Source: CAZEFK01 sp964511405 (GTDB lineage Bacteria; Pseudomonadota; Alphaproteobacteria; Elsterales; Elsteraceae). Taken from it: a stretch of DNA of 33,116 nt. The stretch spans positions 1-33,116 of the forward strand of contig CAZEFK010000066.1 in NCBI GenBank assembly GCA_964511405.1, in the 5' to 3' direction. The translations under genes were made by a program, and so were the position numbers. This document shows, one piece after another, positions 1-5,875 of this stretch; the stretch's first letter is position 1; every line of letters starts with the position of its first letter. Below the pieces are notes generated by a model, which had not been told where the DNA came from, did no database searches, and saw only the letters and a list, made by a program, of their open reading frames with translations.

Positions 1-78
1 CTCGGCGGCGGGCAGGCGCGCGCCCGGCAGCGCCAGGTCGGCGCGGCGGCGGGCGACGATCTCGTCGAGCTTGCTCAT
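1..78 (-). CDS. trpC: Indole-3-glycerol phosphate synthase TrpC, N-terminal part only
   Basis: Only the first 26 codons lie in the window; the gene runs off the left edge. The peptide begins MSKLDEIVARRRADL, which resembles the N-terminal helix of bacterial TrpC, and its place directly after trpD supports the call. TrpC closes the indole ring, converting carboxyphenylamino-deoxyribulose phosphate to indole-3-glycerol phosphate in tryptophan synthesis. The ATG shares one base with the trpD stop (TGATG), so translation is probably coupled. The identity rests mostly on gene order because the catalytic barrel is not visible. Confidence 0.82.
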   Translation of the reverse strand, partial: MSKLDEIVARRRADLALPGARLPAAE

Positions 79-1094
79 CACGCCGGCAGCCGGTTGCCGG
101 TGGCCAGGCGCGCCAGCAGGTCCGCGACCGCGCCGCTGGCGATGGTGCGCCGGGCGAGTTCGGTGCCGTCGCGGAAGTCGCCGGCGGCCCCCGCCGCCAC
201 CAGCGCCGCCGAGGCGTTCATCAGCACCGCGGTGCGCGCGGGATGGTCGTCGCCGCGCAGGACCGAGGTCAGCGCCGCGGCGTTGGTGGCCGGGTCGCCG
301 CCGCGGATGCTCTCGATCGGCTGCGGCTCCAGCCCGAAATCGGCGGCGGTGATGCGGCGCTCGGCCAGGCCCCGCGGCCCGACATCGATGACCAGGGTGG
401 CGCCCGCGGGGCTGATCTCGTCCATGCCGGTGTCGGCCGACACCACCAGCGCCCGCTCGATGCCCAGGCCCTGCAAGGCCGCGGCCAGCAGCGGCGCCTT
501 CGAGGGATGGAACACGCCGATGATCTGGCAGCGGACGTCGGCCGGATTGGTCATCGGCCCCAGCAGGTTGAACAGGGTGCGCACACCAAGCGCCCGGCGC
601 AGCCCGGCGATCGAGCGCGTCGCCGGGTGGTAGCGCGGCGCCAGCAGAAAGGCGAAGCGATTGGTCTCGATCGACAGGGCGGCGGCCTCGGGCTCCAGGT
701 CGATCGGCACGCCCAGGGTCTCCAGCACGTCGGCGCTGCCGCAGGCGCTCGACACCGAGCGGTTGCCGTGCTTGGCCACGGTGATCCCGGCGGCGGCCGC
801 GACCAAGGCCGAGGCGGTCGAGAGGTTGAGACTGCGCGAGCCGTCGCCGCCGGTGCCGCAGGTATCGAGCTGCGGCCGCTCGGCCAAGGGCAGGCGCACG
901 GCGCGGGCGCGCAGCGCCGTGGCGGCGCCGACCAGCTCGTCGATGGCTTCGCCCTTGACCCGGATCGCCATCAGCAGGCCGGCGATCTGCGGCTCCGGGC
1001 AATCGCTCGACATGAAGGCCTCGACGGCCTGGGCCATCTCGACGCGGGTCAGGTCCTCGCGGCGGGCCACCTTCTCCAGCAAGTCAACGATCAT
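78..1094 (-). CDS. trpD: Anthranilate phosphoribosyltransferase TrpD
   Basis: A 338-residue cytosolic enzyme that transfers phosphoribosyl from PRPP to anthranilate, the second step of the tryptophan branch. The family motifs are clear: DTCGTGGDGSRSLNLSTA (PRPP/Mg binding), KHGNRSVSSACGSADVLE, and GVRTLFNLLGPMTNPA. Length is normal for the family. I chose the ATG at 1094 over a TTG four codons upstream because GGGAG sits five bases before it. It overlaps trpC by one base. The gene is preceded at once by a hairpin with a T-tract and a Trp-rich leader ORF, so its transcription is probably controlled by attenuation. No trpG or trpE is next to it; the other flank is a divergent hsp70-type gene. 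Confidence 0.96.
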   Translation of the reverse strand: MIVDLLEKVARREDLTRVEMAQAVEAFMSSDCPEPQIAGLLMAIRVKGEAIDELVGAATALRARAVRLPLAERPQLDTCGTGGDGSRSLNLSTASALVAAAAGITVAKHGNRSVSSACGSADVLETLGVPIDLEPEAAALSIETNRFAFLLAPRYHPATRSIAGLRRALGVRTLFNLLGPMTNPADVRCQIIGVFHPSKAPLLAAALQGLGIERALVVSADTGMDEISPAGATLVIDVGPRGLAERRITAADFGLEPQPIESIRGGDPATNAAALTSVLRGDDHPARTAVLMNASAALVAAGAAGDFRDGTELARRTIASGAVADLLARLATGNRLPA

Positions 1095-1111
1095 GGGTGC
1101 TCCCAAAGACC

Positions 1112-1142
1112 AAAAAGCCCACCAAGGGGTCCCCTGGTGGGC
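1112..1142 (-). terminator. Candidate trp attenuator terminator before trpD
   Basis: On the minus strand the arms GCCCACCA and TGGTGGGC (1142-1117) enclose a GGGG/CCCC inner stem with one bulged base, followed directly by TTTTT (1116-1112). This is a classic intrinsic terminator, and it ends only 17 bases before the trpD start codon. A terminator just ahead of a biosynthetic gene and just after a leader ORF rich in Trp codons is the arrangement of an attenuator. The Trp-codon run of the leader (TGGTGG) is itself complementary to the CCACCA arm. I could not assign the anti-terminator pairing with certainty by eye. Confidence 0.82.
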
Positions 1143-1178
1143 GGTTGAGCCGGCACTGACTGTCTGATGAAGACAAGG

Positions 1179-1295
1179 CTAGTCGCCGCGCACGCCCTCC
1201 GAGCGGCGCCACCACCAAGCCTCCCGCACGACTGCCGGCCGGCCGCCGGGGCCGGGACGATGCGACAGGTGCTGGTGGGCCAAGGTCGACGACAT
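1179..1295 (-). CDS. trpL: trp leader peptide (TrpL-like), 38 codons with three consecutive Trp codons
   Basis: A short frame starts at ATG 1295 and ends at TAG 1179; near its end it reads EAWWWRRS, with three TGG codons in a row at codons 27-29. Tandem Trp codons are very rare by chance, and the rhizobial trpE leader also carries a WWW run (known from memory). The ORF ends 36 bases before the terminator hairpin that precedes trpD, fitting ribosome-mediated attenuation. There is no Shine-Dalgarno before the ATG, but a promoter -10 ends only eight bases upstream, so the transcript may be leaderless. An internal in-frame GTG (codon 23) could give a shorter peptide. Not included in usual gene calls because of its size. 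Confidence 0.72.
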   Translation of the reverse strand: MSSTLAHQHLSHRPGPGGRPAVVREAWWWRRSEGVRGD

Positions 1296-1303
1296 GACGG
1301 CGG

Positions 1304-1333
1304 ACAATAGGGGCGGCCCGAGGCTGCCGTCAA
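1304..1333 (-). promoter_or_regulatory. Promoter of the trpL-trpDC transcript
   Basis: On the minus strand TTGACG (1333-1328) and TATTGT (1309-1304) are separated by 18 bases, a good sigma-70-type match. The -10 ends eight bases before the leader ATG at 1295, so the start site would fall at or within a few bases of that ATG. That matches the leaderless trpL arrangement known for rhizobia. Confidence 0.6.
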
Positions 1334-1342
1334 CCGGGCCCT

Positions 1343-1370
1343 TTGCGTGCCGTCGGCCGACGGCTAGGAT
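1343..1370 (+). promoter_or_regulatory. Possible promoter with palindromic spacer before the Hsp70 gene
   Basis: TTGCGT (1343-1348) and TAGGAT (1365-1370) are 16 bases apart. The whole spacer, 1349-1364, is the perfect 16-base palindrome GCCGTCGGCCGACGGC. The predicted start site would lie about 20 bases before the ATG at 1397. The promoter match is modest; the palindrome could be an operator or chance in GC-rich DNA. Confidence 0.35.
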
Positions 1371-1396
1371 TGACCACCATCGGTTGCGCGCCTCCC

Positions 1397-3094
1397 ATGA
1401 TCGTCGGCATCGACCTCGGCACCACCAACAGCCTGATCGGCGTCTGGCGTGACGGCGCCGCCGCGCTCATCCCGAACGCCCTGGGCTCGGTGCTGACGCC
1501 GTCGGCGGTCAGCGTCGACGCCGACGGCAGCATTCTGGTGGGCATGGCGGCCCGCGAACGGCTGTCGACCGAGCCCGCGCGCAGCGTCGCGGCGTTCAAG
1601 CGCACCATGGGGACCGAGCGGGTGACCCGGCTCGGCCGCCAGTCGTTCCGGCCCGAGGAGCTGTCGGCTCTGGTGCTGCGCGCGCTCAAGGCCGATGCCG
1701 AGCGGGCGCTGGGCCATGAGGTCCGCGACGCCATCGTCACCGTGCCCGCCTATTTCGGCGATGCCCAGCGCAAGGCGACGCGCGCGGCCGGCGAGATCGC
1801 CGGCCTGCGCGTGGTCCGCCTGCTCAATGAGCCGACCGCGGCGGCGCTGGCCTACGGCCTGCACCAGGAGGCGCCGGAGCAGCGGGTCCTGGTGCTGGAC
1901 CTGGGCGGCGGCACCTTCGACGTCTCGATCCTGGAACTGTTCGAGGGCATCATGGAGGTGCGCGCCTGCGCCGGCGACAACTTCCTGGGCGGCGAGGATT
2001 TCGTCGACGCCATCATGGACGGCTTCCTGGCCGAGACCGGCCTGCCGCCGCGCAGCCGCGGCGTGCCGCTCCATGCCGCCCTGCGCCGCGCCGCCGAGGT
2101 CGCCAAGCGGGCGCTGAGCGACGCCGAGAGCCACCAGATGGTGCTGGTGGACAAGGGACGCGAACTCCGCTGGACGCTCACCCGTGACCGCTTCGAGCAG
2201 CTGAGCCGGCCCCTGCTCGCCCGCGTCCAGGCGCCAGTCGAGCGCGCCCTGCGCGACGCCCGGCTGATGCCCGACCAGATCGACCATCTGGTGCTGGCCG
2301 GCGGCGCCACGCGGATGCCGCTGTTCCGGCGCCTGGCCGCCCGCCTGTTCCGGCGCTTGCCCTTCGCAGCCGTGCATCCCGAGGAGGTGGTGGCGCGTGG
2401 CGCCGCCGTGCAGGCCGGGCTCGAAATGCGCGACGCCGCCTTGGCCGACCGGGTGATGACCGACGTCGCGCCCTTCACCCTGGGGTTCGAGGTGTGCCAG
2501 GCGCACGGCGGCCAGGTCGTCGCTTCGGGCCTGTTCCATCCGTTGATCGAGCGCAACACCACGATCCCGGCCAGCCGCTCGACCCGGATCTATACCGTGG
2601 CCGACCGCCAGCGCCAGATCCGGCTGCGCGTGTTCCAGGGCGAGGCGCGCATGGTCGCCGACAACATCCTGCTGGGCGAGCTGGACCTGGCGGTGCCGCC
2701 GGCGCCGGCCGGCGAGCAGGCGGCCGACGTTCGCTTCACCTACGACACCAGCGGTCTGTTGGAGGTCGAGGCCCAGATCCTGGGCACCGGGATGGTGCGC
2801 CGGCGCGTGATCGAGAACCAGCCGGGGGTGCTGAGCGCCGACGAGATCACCGCCCGACTGGCGGCGTTGGCGCACCTCAAGCTGCTGCCGGCGGAGCAGG
2901 CCGAGAACCAGGCCGTGCTGGCCCGCGCCGAGCGCCTGTTCACCGAGCGCATCGGCGATGAGCGTGCCGAGGTGGCGGCGCGGCTGGACCACTTCCGGCT
3001 GTTGCTCGCCGGCCAGGATCCGGGCGAGCTTGCCGCCTTCCGCGCCGCCTTCGAAGCCTGGCTCGACAGCGTCGATGTCAGCTTCTTCCGGTGA
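1397..3094 (+). CDS. HscC-like Hsp70 family chaperone
   Basis: A 565-residue Hsp70-type ATPase. The nucleotide-binding domain is complete: phosphate-1 loop IVGIDLGTTNSLIGVW at the N-terminus, IVTVPAYFGDAQRKATRAAG, LLNEPTAAALAYGL, phosphate-2 LVLDLGGGTFDVSILE and the adenosine motif LVLAGGATRMPLFRRL. A shortened substrate-binding domain follows. The length is near that of E. coli HscC (about 556) and well below DnaK (about 640), and the next gene encodes a J-domain protein as in the HscC/DjlC pairing. I chose ATG 1397 because the protein then begins at the conserved strand; an upstream TTG frame adds 18 unlikely residues. The J-protein gene starts eight bases after the stop, so the two form an operon. 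The client is unknown. Confidence 0.85.
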   Translation: MIVGIDLGTTNSLIGVWRDGAAALIPNALGSVLTPSAVSVDADGSILVGMAARERLSTEPARSVAAFKRTMGTERVTRLGRQSFRPEELSALVLRALKADAERALGHEVRDAIVTVPAYFGDAQRKATRAAGEIAGLRVVRLLNEPTAAALAYGLHQEAPEQRVLVLDLGGGTFDVSILELFEGIMEVRACAGDNFLGGEDFVDAIMDGFLAETGLPPRSRGVPLHAALRRAAEVAKRALSDAESHQMVLVDKGRELRWTLTRDRFEQLSRPLLARVQAPVERALRDARLMPDQIDHLVLAGGATRMPLFRRLAARLFRRLPFAAVHPEEVVARGAAVQAGLEMRDAALADRVMTDVAPFTLGFEVCQAHGGQVVASGLFHPLIERNTTIPASRSTRIYTVADRQRQIRLRVFQGEARMVADNILLGELDLAVPPAPAGEQAADVRFTYDTSGLLEVEAQILGTGMVRRRVIENQPGVLSADEITARLAALAHLKLLPAEQAENQAVLARAERLFTERIGDERAEVAARLDHFRLLLAGQDPGELAAFRAAFEAWLDSVDVSFFR

Positions 3095-3101
3095 GGCGGC
3101 G

Positions 3102-4160
3102 ATGGCGCGGCCGTGGGACGAGCTGGGGATCGAGCCGACGCGCGACGTGGCCACCATCCGCCGCGCGTATGCGCGGCGCCTGAAGCAGACGCGGCCCGAC
3201 GACGACCCGGCTGGCTTCATGGCGCTGCGCCAGGCCTTCGAGGCGGCGCAGGCCTATGCGGAGGCGGAAGCGGAGCCGGCGCAGCCGCCTGCGGCCATGC
3301 CGGACCGCGGCGCACCGGCGCCACCGCGGATCGATGGCGACGTGACGGCGGACCAGCCGGACCGGGCCGAAACGGCTGCCGTGATGCGGATCGGGGCAGC
3401 GCTTGATCGGCGCGACGTGGTCGGCGCGGCCGAGGCGCTGACGGACGCCCGCAGCTGCGGCGCGCTGCCGCTGGCCTCCGATATGGGCTTCGCGGAGCTC
3501 CTGTTGCGAATGCTGGCGTTCGAGCCGGGGCTTGCCGGCGAAGCGGTGGTCGCGGCCGCGGAGCGCCTCGGCTGGGACGGCGGACCCGGCGGTCCGGTCG
3601 GCTCGCCGGTACTGCGCCGGTTGCATGCGCGGGTCGCCGCGGAGCGCTGGCTGCAAGCGTTGCGCAAGCGCGCCCGGTCCTTCCGCGTCTATCTGGGTAG
3701 CGCCGAGGCGGCGGCGGCCCGGCTGCTGCTGGGCCGCGGGCCGGTCCTGGCGTCCTGGGTCCTGCCGCCCGAGCCGCCGCTTCGCCGACTGCTGGCCGAA
3801 TATCGGCAGCATGCGGTCTGGGTGGCGCACGCCGTTCCGCAGCGGCGCGTCGCCCTCGCGGAGCGGCTGGCCAATGGCCGGTACGGCCGCTGGGCGCAGC
3901 GGCTCGGCCCAGGGCTGATCTGCCTGCTGCTGTCGGCTGGCGTCGCCGGCGTGGCGTCGCCCTTCATCTTCGGCGCGCTCTATCGGAACCGGCGCTTCGC
4001 CCGTCAGATGGCTCTGGCGATGGCGGTGATGGCCGCGGCGCTTGCGACGATGGTCGCTGTCGAGGTCGTGCACCGGCACCAGTCCGCCGCCGCGAAGCGG
4101 CCGACGGCACTGGTGTCACCCGCCATGTCCCACCCCGATCGAGCGCGGGCATCGGAATGA
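3102..4160 (+). CDS. Membrane-anchored DnaJ-domain protein, DjlB/DjlC-like
   Basis: A 352-residue protein with a J-like domain at residues 4-50 (PWDELGIEPTRDVATIRRAY and following) and two hydrophobic segments near the C-terminus (about 270-292 and 302-323). The HPD tripeptide that stimulates Hsp70 ATPase reads RPD here (residues 31-33, in TRPDDDP), so the histidine is missing. The spacing of helices II and III is kept. The middle of the protein is Ala/Arg-rich with no domain I recognise. It directly follows the HscC-like gene (seven bases between), so it is probably the dedicated co-chaperone that holds that Hsp70 at the inner membrane. The orientation of the soluble parts is inferred: the J-domain should be cytoplasmic. 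Confidence 0.78.
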   Translation: MARPWDELGIEPTRDVATIRRAYARRLKQTRPDDDPAGFMALRQAFEAAQAYAEAEAEPAQPPAAMPDRGAPAPPRIDGDVTADQPDRAETAAVMRIGAALDRRDVVGAAEALTDARSCGALPLASDMGFAELLLRMLAFEPGLAGEAVVAAAERLGWDGGPGGPVGSPVLRRLHARVAAERWLQALRKRARSFRVYLGSAEAAAARLLLGRGPVLASWVLPPEPPLRRLLAEYRQHAVWVAHAVPQRRVALAERLANGRYGRWAQRLGPGLICLLLSAGVAGVASPFIFGALYRNRRFARQMALAMAVMAAALATMVAVEVVHRHQSAAAKRPTALVSPAMSHPDRARASE

Positions 4161-4183
4161 CGCTGCGTCACCCCTACTATAAT
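4158..4183 (+). promoter_or_regulatory. Promoter -10 with upstream palindrome before the BI-1 family gene
   Basis: A perfect TATAAT lies at 4178-4183, striking in this GC-rich sequence. Immediately upstream, 4158-4170 is the palindrome TGACG-CTG-CGTCA, in the region where a -35 would sit (ATGACG at 4157, 15-base spacer). It could be an activator site or operator. The start codon of the next gene is 78 bases downstream. Confidence 0.5.
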
Positions 4184-4260
4184 ACCGCAGTTGCTTGATT
4201 TTCCTGGCGAACATGCCAATGTGCGGGGCACGAGGAAATCGGTTCCTGACGGAGAGATCC

Positions 4261-4977
4261 ATGGCGAACGGTTGGGGCTATCCCTACCAGGCGCGGGCCA
4301 TCGACCAAGCGGCATACGATGCCGGCCTGCGCCAGTACATGCTCAGCATCTACAACTATATGGCGGGCGGGCTCGCCGTCACCGGCCTGTTCGCCATCCT
4401 GCTCGCCTCGTCGCCCGAGGGCCTGGCCCTGGTGTTCGGCACGCCGCTGCGCTGGCTGGTGATCCTGGCGCCGCTCGGCTTCGTGTTCTTCCTGAGCGCG
4501 CGCATCAACACGATGTCGGTCGGGACCGCGCAATTCGCCTTCTGGGCGTTCTGCGCGATCATGGGCCTGTCGATGGCGTCGCTGTTCATCGTCTACACCC
4601 ATACCAGCATCGCGCGGGTGTTCTTCATCACGGCATCGGTGTTCGGGGCGACCAGCCTGTGGGGCTACACCACCCGGTCCGACCTGACCAAGATGGGCCA
4701 CTTCATGATGATGGGCCTGTTCGGCATCGTCATCGCCAGCGTGATCAACATCTTCCTGGGCTCGACCGGCCTGCAGTTCCTGATCTCGATCGTCGGCGTC
4801 GTGGTCTTCACCGGCCTGACCGCCTGGGACACGCAGCGGCTGAAGGAGCAGTACGACTCCTATTACGGCCCCGAGGTCGTGCGGAAGGGCGCGATCATGG
4901 GTGCCCTGACCTTGTACCTGGACTTCATCAACCTGTTCGTGATGCTGCTGAGGCTGGTGGGGCAGCGCAACGACTAG
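4261..4977 (+). CDS. BAX inhibitor-1 / YccA family membrane protein
   Basis: A 238-residue integral membrane protein with about seven hydrophobic helices and the family's ending DTQRLKEQY, followed by an acidic loop and a last helix (IMGALTLYLDFINLFVMLLR). Bacterial members are thought to be pH-sensitive calcium leak channels or, for YccA, modulators of FtsH; which applies here cannot be told. ATG 4261 is chosen because GGAGAG lies four bases before it; the in-frame ATG at 4195 lacks such a site. It has its own likely promoter (TATAAT at 4178) and a strong hairpin just after the stop, suggesting a single-gene unit. Confidence 0.9.
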   Translation: MANGWGYPYQARAIDQAAYDAGLRQYMLSIYNYMAGGLAVTGLFAILLASSPEGLALVFGTPLRWLVILAPLGFVFFLSARINTMSVGTAQFAFWAFCAIMGLSMASLFIVYTHTSIARVFFITASVFGATSLWGYTTRSDLTKMGHFMMMGLFGIVIASVINIFLGSTGLQFLISIVGVVVFTGLTAWDTQRLKEQYDSYYGPEVVRKGAIMGALTLYLDFINLFVMLLRLVGQRND

Positions 4978-4982
4978 CCGCC

Positions 4983-5357
4983 ATGCCGGCCATGGATGCA
5001 ACGACCGACGACCCGGGCCATCGCCCGGGTCGTTTGCGTTGGGCGGCCGGCGTGCTTGCGGTGCTGCTGGCCGGCGGTGCCGCGCCGCCACCGGCGGCCG
5101 CGCCTGCGGCGCCGCCGGGGCCGGCGTCCGAAAGCGATCCGGCCTGGGCCTTCCGCTTCAGCCCGTGCGTCGACGCCAAGGTGGCGCCGCTCGTCGGCCA
5201 GCCCAAGGACGCCGCCATCGCCAAGATCAAGACCATGAACCTGCGGGCCGTGCGGATGCTGGATCCGGCGGCGGTCGTGACCTACGAGGTCGCGCCGCAG
5301 CGATTGACCCTGGTGATCGACGGCCGCGGTGTCGTCACGCGGGCGTTCTGCCGTTAG
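4983..5357 (+). CDS. Secreted peptidase-inhibitor I78-like protein
   Basis: Up to 124 residues. A hydrophobic stretch (residues 18-34, Ala/Leu/Gly-rich) followed by a Pro/Ala linker looks like a signal peptide, and the mature part carries two cysteines (C62 and C123). The pattern C..LVGQPKDAA..., VTYEVAPQRLTLVID, GVVTRAFC matches the I78 inhibitor family (C, LVGQ, R.I.PG, VT.DY...RLN, D..G.I.R..C) as I remember it. Its targets would be subtilisin-type proteases in the periplasm or outside; this is family-level inference. The start is uncertain: ATG 4983 lacks a good ribosome site, ATG 4992 is possible, and TTG 5034 would skip the terminator-like hairpin that occupies the first codons. Confidence 0.72.
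   Translation: MPAMDATTDDPGHRPGRLRWAAGVLAVLLAGGAAPPPAAAPAAPPGPASESDPAWAFRFSPCVDAKVAPLVGQPKDAAIAKIKTMNLRAVRMLDPAAVVTYEVAPQRLTLVIDGRGVVTRAFCR
5009..5035 (+). terminator. Hairpin after the BI-1 family gene
   Basis: CGACCCGGGC (5009-5018), loop CATC, GCCCGGGTCG (5023-5032), then TTT. A perfect 10-base-pair GC stem 31 bases after the stop at 4977. It looks like an intrinsic terminator with a very short T-run. It lies inside the longest reading of the following gene. Confidence 0.55.
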
Positions 5358-5375
5358 GAGACACGCTCCTAACGG
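5351..5375. terminator. Bidirectional hairpin holding both convergent stop codons
   Basis: CCGTTAGGAG (5351-5360), loop ACACG, CTCCTAACGG (5366-5375): a perfect 10-base stem. The plus-strand gene's TAG (5355-5357) is in one arm and the minus-strand gene's TAG (5371-5369) is in the other. No T-run follows on either side, so its strength as a terminator is uncertain. Confidence 0.55.
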
Positions 5376-5770
5376 CTGCCGGTCGACCGTCGGGGTGCCC
5401 ACAGGACGATGACGGCGGTGTCGATCAGGCCGCTGACGTCGACCCGCTCGATACCGCTGGCGATGCCTTTGACCGGGATGGGCTGGCCGGCCTCGACCGT
5501 GGGCCGCCCGGCGGTGTCCAGCGTGATCCGCACCGGCACCGTGGCCTGGCCGGCGACGGTCAGGACCGTCATGTCCCGGTCGCGGTGGCCGATCGCGCTG
5601 ACCGGCGGCGCCAGCGCCGCTTCGAGGTCGGCGGGCGTGAACCGCAGGCTGAACGAAGGGATGGCGAAGCTGTCGGGCGCGGGCGGTTCAGCCGCCGCGA
5701 AGACCACGATCTCCGCGTCCGCGACGACCGGCAGGGCCGGCTCCGGATCCTGTGGCGTGCGAATCGGCAT
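5369..5770 (-). CDS. Hypothetical protein, 133 residues
   Basis: I do not recognise a family. The N-terminal 35 residues are Pro/Ala/acidic-rich; the rest alternates short hydrophobic strands (FSLRFTPADLEAAL, VTAGQATVPVRITLD-like, VDVSGLIDTAVIVLW) and suggests a small beta-rich domain. There is no signal peptide. A GGGAGG lies 11 bases before ATG 5770, a little far. The gene ends inside the hairpin shared with the convergent I78-like gene and is divergent from the ABC ATPase gene. It has ordinary composition and acceptable amino-acid make-up, so it is probably real, but a second start or a spurious frame cannot be excluded. Confidence 0.55.
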   Translation of the reverse strand: MPIRTPQDPEPALPVVADAEIVVFAAAEPPAPDSFAIPSFSLRFTPADLEAALAPPVSAIGHRDRDMTVLTVAGQATVPVRITLDTAGRPTVEAGQPIPVKGIASGIERVDVSGLIDTAVIVLWAPRRSTGSR

Positions 5771-5875
5771 TTCGTGCCATGCCTCCCGTCACCATCCACC
5801 GGCAACAATACTGCGATTCGCGAAAACGCCATCTAATTGTGTGTAATCTTGTAGCCTTTTGGCCGGAGATTTGGA

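Noticed and set aside
1091..1333. An 80-codon minus-strand frame overlapping the trp leader and terminator
   Set aside because: It reads through the terminator hairpin and overlaps the trpD start; the neighbouring frame with three Trp codons fits the attenuator context better.
1364..3220. Long open frame (618 codons) antisense to the Hsp70 gene
   Set aside because: A by-product of high GC third positions; the protein is His/Gln/Arg/Gly-rich and resembles no family, while the plus strand encodes a complete Hsp70.
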